Assembly: GCA_030447745.1 (NCBI GenBank)
Contig: JAUJOH010000008.1
Location: forward strand, 10,522 to 66,775
Source: Chloroflexota bacterium
Lineage (GTDB): Bacteria > Chloroflexota > Limnocylindria > Limnocylindrales > CSP1-4
DNA: 56,254 nucleotides
Direction of reading: 5' to 3'
Shown here in pieces: positions 52,797-56,254 of the stretch (positions within the stretch are counted from its first letter, which is position 1; each line of letters starts with the position of its first letter). The notes under the pieces are model-generated. The model was not told the DNA's origin. It searched no databases and saw nothing but the letters and a program-made list of their open reading frames with translations. Made by a program: the position numbers and the translations under genes.

Positions 52797-53390
52797 CTAG
52801 CCGCCGAGTGCTTCTGACCAGTCGGCCGCAACGTCCTCGTCGTACGGCTGCGTGAAGCCGCACGCCCAGACAAATGTGGCATCACCGGCGACCAGGTAGC
52901 GCTCACCCACCGCGAGGTTCGCGCCACCGGCCGACGTGATCGCGGTTCCCGTCATCCCCGGCGCGTCGAGCGTGATCCGATCGCCGACGGCGCCGCGATA
53001 GGCGGTGTTGACGGCGAAGGTGACCTTCTCGCCCGAAACGGCAGTGACGGTGCCGTCGAACGCGAACGCGCGGTTGGCGAGTGACGCCGGGCTGTACTGC
53101 TCGACGCAGGCGGCGGAGGTCGTGCCGTCGGACGAGCCCGGCACGACGGCAGGGGCGCCATTGCGACCGCCCAGCAGCAGCGCCAACGCGAGCGCCGCTG
53201 CGGCGGCAACGCCGATACCGGCACCAAGCAACCTGGCCGGCCTGGCGCGGCGGAGTGTGGTCGTGTTCATGACATCCTCACTGACCCTCGCGCGAATGCG
53301 GGCGAGGCTCGCGGAGGGCAGCTGGTCGGCGCCGACGGGATTGGCAGCGCGGAGCGCGTCGAGCGGATCCAACTCTGAGTGCTCGTTCAT
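52797..53390 (-). CDS. anti-sigma-like single-pass membrane protein
   Basis: The 197-residue protein has an N-terminal cytoplasmic part (NEHSELDPLDALRAANPVG, then SASLARIRARVSEDV) like that of small ECF anti-sigma factors, one membrane helix at about 53-71 (LLGAGIGVAAAAALALALLL) and an outside domain AFAFDGTVTAVSGEKVTFAV ... NLAVGERYLVAGDA with two Cys that may form a disulfide (one in SAACVEQY, one in VWACGF). The outside part looks like an OB-fold. The start overlaps the sigma factor stop by four bases, the usual sigma/anti-sigma coupling. No zinc HxxxCxxC motif is visible, so it is not a ZAS-type anti-sigma. Confidence 0.7.
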   Translation of the reverse strand: MNEHSELDPLDALRAANPVGADQLPSASLARIRARVSEDVMNTTTLRRARPARLLGAGIGVAAAAALALALLLGGRNGAPAVVPGSSDGTTSAACVEQYSPASLANRAFAFDGTVTAVSGEKVTFAVNTAYRGAVGDRITLDAPGMTGTAITSAGGANLAVGERYLVAGDATFVWACGFTQPYDEDVAADWSEALGG

Positions 53391-53971
53391 GCCGTGCGTT
53401 CCCCTGGCTCGTGACCGGACACGTTGCCCTTCGCTGGGTGAGGTGTCCGGCCGGGGTCAGAACCTTTCACGGTCTCGCGCTCGACCGCGGCCAGCTCGGC
53501 GGCGAAGCGTGTGCGGGCTCGGTGGAGACGGATCGCCACCGCGTTCGCGCTGACGCCGAGCACCTCGCCTGCCTCGACCTGGCTGAGACCATCCCAGGCA
53601 AGCAGGCGCAGCAGCTCCTGGTCGTCGGGACCAAGGCGTGCCAGCGCCTCCGTGGCCGGCGTGTCCGCCGCTGACTCAGGGGTGGTTGGCGGTTGCGCGC
53701 GTAGTCGCGCCAGAAGACTGGATCTCCGGCGCGAGCCACGATGGTGATTGGCGGCGACCCGGCGAGCCACGGCGATCAACCATGGCAGCGCACGGTCCGG
53801 CTCGGGCAAGTGCGCGACGCGTCGCCAGGCGACAGCGAACGTCTCGGCCACGACGTCTTCGGCATCGGCCGCGGTCGCGGTGCGCCGCAGGGCGTAGGCG
53901 AAGACACGGCGATGATGGGCTGCAAACGCCGCCTCGAAGCGAACGGCTGCGGGTTCGGCCGTCATCCCCAT
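53387..53971 (-). CDS. ECF-family RNA polymerase sigma factor
   Basis: Region 2 is seen in AAFAAHHRRVFAYALRRTAT and AEDVVAETFAVAWRRVAHLP, including the core-binding and -10 recognition helices; region 4 in LGPDDQELLRLLAWDGLSQV and LGVSANAVAIRLHRARTRF, the helix-turn-helix for the -35. About 190 residues is normal. ATG 53971 or 53965 are both possible starts; the frame is open further but that part is low complexity. A membrane anti-sigma gene follows with a four-base overlap, so the pair is probably set off by an envelope signal. The genes it controls are not evident in the window. Confidence 0.88.
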   Translation of the reverse strand: MGMTAEPAAVRFEAAFAAHHRRVFAYALRRTATAADAEDVVAETFAVAWRRVAHLPEPDRALPWLIAVARRVAANHHRGSRRRSSLLARLRAQPPTTPESAADTPATEALARLGPDDQELLRLLAWDGLSQVEAGEVLGVSANAVAIRLHRARTRFAAELAAVERETVKGSDPGRTPHPAKGNVSGHEPGERTA

Positions 53972-54014
53972 GGGAACAGGGACGAGCGCGTATCGGTTTC
54001 GGTTCCGGCCGCGC

Positions 54015-54900
54015 TCACCGGCGCAGGGCAGCCGCCGCGACCTCGACTGCCGAGGAGACAAAGGCCGTCACGAGCGGGTCCGGGCTCATCGATGGCCACG
54101 CCAGCAGCACCGCGGCCGGCGGCAGGTCGTCAACGGGGATGACGCGGAGCCGTGCCGTCGCGAAGTTGTGCATCACGGTCGGCATGGTGAAGGCGAGGCC
54201 CCGACCGGCCTCCACGGCCGTCACCCACTCGTCCGCGGTGCGGACGACCGGACCCACCGGGCGGCTTGCCCGACGTGGAAACCAGAAATCGGCCCACGGT
54301 CCGCGCGGCGCCGGCACGCGAAGCCACGGCACGTCCCCGAGCTCGTCCGCCGACACGCTCGTGCGCTGTGCCCAGGGGTGTTCCGGCCGCATCGCCAGGA
54401 GGCGCGGCTCCTCGAGGAGGGTGATCGACGAGAGCGCTTCAACCGGGAGCGGGCCGAAGATGAACGCCACCTGCGTGGAACCACTGGCCAAGCCGGCCGA
54501 GGGATCCGAGAAGTCGTGCTCGTGGGTGCGGATGTCGACGTCGGGCGCGCCTTCCGAGAAGCGCCGGATGACCTCGCGGACGATCGGCACACCGCCGGCC
54601 GCGGTCGAAAAACCGACGGACAGTCGGCCGATCCGGCCTTCCGACGCCTGATGGACGCGTTCCAGAGCATCCGATGCCGCAGCGATGACCGCCCGCGCGC
54701 CGTCCACCAGCACCTCACCGGCAGACGTGAGCTCCACCTTGCGTGTGGTGCGGACGAAGAGCGGGACGCCGAGTTGCTCCTCCAGCCGTCGGACGGAGGC
54801 GGAGAGCCCTTGCTGGGCAAGCTGGAGACGCTCCGCGGCCCGCGTGAAGTTCAACTCCTCGGCGACGGCGGACGAAGTAGCGGAGCTGTCGGAGCTCCAT
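54015..54900 (-). pseudogene. LysR-family regulator, frameshifted within the first 15 codons
   Basis: ATG 54900 begins MELRQLRYFV, the standard LysR start. One extra base in the run near 54861-54875 then moves the frame; the rest continues as AEELNFTRAAERLQLAQQGL, VRRLEEQLGVPLFVRTTRKV and the effector domain (IGRLSVGFSTAAGGVPIVRE, DVDIRTHEHDFSDPSAGLAS, GLAFTMPTVMHNFATARLRV) to the stop at 54015. The corrected protein of about 295 residues has normal length. Target unknown. Upstream DNA (54901 onward) should hold its own promoter; TGTAG...CTACA near 54952-54978 is a weak candidate site. Confidence 0.85.
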
Positions 54901-55577
54901 CGCGTCGAGACCCGCCGCGGGAGCTGGGCGGTCGTCCACAGCGGCGGGATTGTAGTTGCGGTCGCACTCGATCTACAAGCTCGCGATGTCAAGCCGCAAC
55001 CACTCGGTGTTTCTCTGCTGAAGGGCCCGCAACGATACTGCGCTTCGAGCGCGACGCCGATTGAGCCGTGGGCCCGTGCGACGACGGCGCGGGCAGGCGA
55101 CTGTAACTACCGGCCGGCGCTGCGAGCGTGGCCGATCTCGTGGGCCGGCACCGGAGCCGCGACGAGCACGAGACGTAGCGAGTCGAGTTCCGCGCACTGA
55201 GCGGTGCCGCTCTGGCAAAGCCCGGGCGCCGGCGCCGGACGCGGCTTGTCACCGCCGGGGTTCTGCCGTAGCGGCGGAACGATCCGCGGGCGTTTGTTTG
55301 CGCCGCCCCTCTGCCGGTGGCGCGATCAACAACCGCGGCTGGTGAGTTGCTCACCAATCGGTGTTTCACACGGCGCCCTTTGCCGCCTAGCGTCCTTGCC
55401 ATCAACGGCCCGATCCATGGGCCGGGGCGACGACCAGAGCAACCGGTCGTCGGCATTGGAAACCGGAGGTGCTGGCGGTGACCGCCCACGTTCACGACTC
55501 GAGCCACTCGCTCGACCACCCCACGCCGGCGAAGCATGCCGGCTTTCTTTCACTGGGCCTCGGTCTGCCGCTCGCCG
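54901..55577. other. 677 bp without a recognised gene
   Basis: Between the LysR start and the MFS fragment I find no reading frame with family resemblance on either strand. It contains one perfect palindrome (55340-55356). Frames open over parts of it are Arg/Pro/Gly-rich and look like chance frames in GC-rich DNA. The last 100 bases may hold the decayed 5' half of the MFS gene: the codons before 55578 give LSLGLGLPLAVYAL in another frame. Confidence 0.5.
55340..55356. promoter_or_regulatory. perfect operator-like palindrome upstream of the MFS fragment
   Basis: TGGTGAG-TTG-CTCACCA has perfect 7 bp arms. It overlaps a second, shorter inverted repeat CACC-AATC-GGTG. Such GGTGA...TCACC sites are typical of dimeric regulators of transporter genes. 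No T-run follows, so a terminator is less likely. Confidence 0.45.
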
Positions 55578-56040
55578 TCTATGCGCTGGCGGATGACCTT
55601 CTGGACGCTCGTTGTGCTCGGCATCGTGGGGCTGATCGGCATCGTCGCGCTCGTGCCCCGGGTCCGTTTCGCTTCGCACGCCGGTCACGACGGGCACGAC
55701 GCGGTCAACCTCGATGAGCTTGACGCCCGCGCCCGCGCGCACATGGAGGAGGCGGGTGCTCGCTCGTCGATCCGCGAGCAGCTCCGAGCCTTCCGGCACC
55801 CGGCCGTCTGGCTGGCTCTCGTCACCACCACGTTCCGCTATGGCGGCGTGTTCACCAGCTACACGTACATGGCACCCCAGTTGACGGATCTCGCCGGTTT
55901 CTCGGAGGCGTGGATCACGCCGCTGTTCCTGCTCTTCGGCGCCGGACTGTTCGTCGGCAACCTGCTTGGCGGGCGCCTTGCCGACGCCCGACTCGTTCCG
56001 GCCCTGCTCGGCACGATCGGCGCGCTGGCCCTGTGGGCGT
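55578..56040 (+). pseudogene. MFS transporter fragment (AraJ-like), C-terminal part
   Basis: From ATG 55578 the frame gives FWTLVVLGIVGLIGIVALVP (helix 6 region), a His/Asp-rich loop, LRAFRHPAVWLALVTTTFRY, GVFTSYTYMAPQLTDLAGFS, ITPLFLLFGAGLFVGNLLGG and RLADARLVPALLGTIGALAL, which is the second half of an arabinose-efflux-type MFS protein. The first half is missing. After about 56040 the resemblance stops, yet the frame stays open without a stop through 56210 and into the thioredoxin start. Truncation and a junction near 56040 are therefore likely, either real or due to the contig end. Confidence 0.7.
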
Positions 56041-56210
56041 ACCTGCGCTCGGGTCGCCCCGTCGGCGCCGCCGCCGTCAACCCACCGGACGACCTCAGCG
56101 CCCTCGCCGAGCAGATCCGGCTCGTTCTTCCACTGGGCGAGCGCGGCGCGAAGCCCGGCCGCCGCACGCAATGGCTCGGCTTCTTCGAGCTAGCAGAAAG
56201 AGTTCAGGAC

Positions 56211-56254
56211 ATGGCTGACATCAAAAACATCACGGAAGCGACCTTCGAGGACGA
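56211..56254 (+). CDS. trxA: thioredoxin, N-terminal 15 codons (cut by the window end)
   Basis: ATG 56211 gives MADIKNITEATFEDE, the standard start of bacterial thioredoxins before the first beta strand. AGAAAGAG lies about nine bases upstream as ribosome site. The codons are less GC-rich than the rest of the window. The active site WCGPC would lie beyond the end, so the call rests on a short stretch only. Confidence 0.55.
   Translation, partial: MADIKNITEATFED

Noticed and set aside
55204-55596. A 130-codon plus-strand frame in the region before the MFS fragment
   Set aside because: No family resemblance, Arg/Pro/Gly-rich, contains the palindrome at 55340 and overlaps the damaged MFS start; probably chance.
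1-56254. CRISPR arrays, insertion sequences, integrase genes, rRNA or tRNA genes
   Set aside because: I looked for regularly spaced repeats, transposase motifs with terminal inverted repeats and tRNA-like TTCGA loops with paired arms and saw none. The only tandem repeats are those listed.

Overview
This is a 56 kb stretch of a very GC-rich, gene-dense bacterial genome. It reads as a monoderm-type cell wall builder: an FHA-FtsW/RodA-PBP operon, MurJ, MurI, signal peptidase I and a DUF2342-type metalloprotease. The gene mix (an F420-associated zincin family, an FrcA-like sugar ABC ATPase, small conserved membrane proteins between housekeeping genes) fits a high-GC Chloroflexota of the Limnocylindria type, or less likely an Actinomycetota. 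No rRNA or tRNA is visible to settle it. The window looks like an assembled contig: both ends cut genes, and many genes carry one-base or short indels.

Layout. 1-2.6 kb: an MrfA/YprA-like helicase end and its partner exonuclease MrfB/YprB (DNA crosslink repair). 2.6-11.6 kb: an inositol-type catabolic locus (IolB, a transaldolase-family protein, IolD, IolE, IolG, an orphan sugar ABC ATPase, a LacI regulator and a PfkB kinase) with a perfect LacI-type palindrome in its divergent promoter. 11.7-31.8 kb: mixed housekeeping genes (YchF, 2-hydroxyacid dehydrogenase, MurI, agmatinase, M20 amidohydrolase, a UvrD helicase-nuclease, a damaged RarA, an MFS exporter, LepB, MurJ, a secreted C39-like protease). 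32-35.6 kb: three genes that can form a full phosphorylated serine pathway (class V aminotransferase, SerA, histidine-type phosphatase). 35.7-45.1 kb: one long leftward run, FhaA-FhaB-FtsW-PBP-small membrane protein-MoxR-DUF58-transglutaminase.

45.2-52.7 kb is a copper-handling island: CsoR, a Met-rich DUF305 lipoprotein, a BlaI/BlaR1-like pair, an Asp-box propeller protein, a YHS protein and the copper ATPase CopA. Opposite copA, across a CsoR-type operator, lies a 19-residue peptide gene with six cysteines, a good ribosome site and a hairpin directly after its stop. This is the best candidate for something undescribed. The tail (52.8-56.2 kb) has an ECF sigma/anti-sigma pair, a LysR regulator, the C-terminal part of an MFS transporter and the first 15 codons of a thioredoxin.

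Lesions are unusually common, especially in 45-56 kb: one-base frameshifts (MrfA, ABC ATPase, RarA, CsoR, BlaI, BlaR1, LysR), a 13 bp direct repeat in DUF305, a 146 bp tandem duplication in a methyltransferase, and loss of the Walker A segment of RarA. Their mixture of insertions and deletions fits consensus errors at least as well as gene decay; raw reads would decide.
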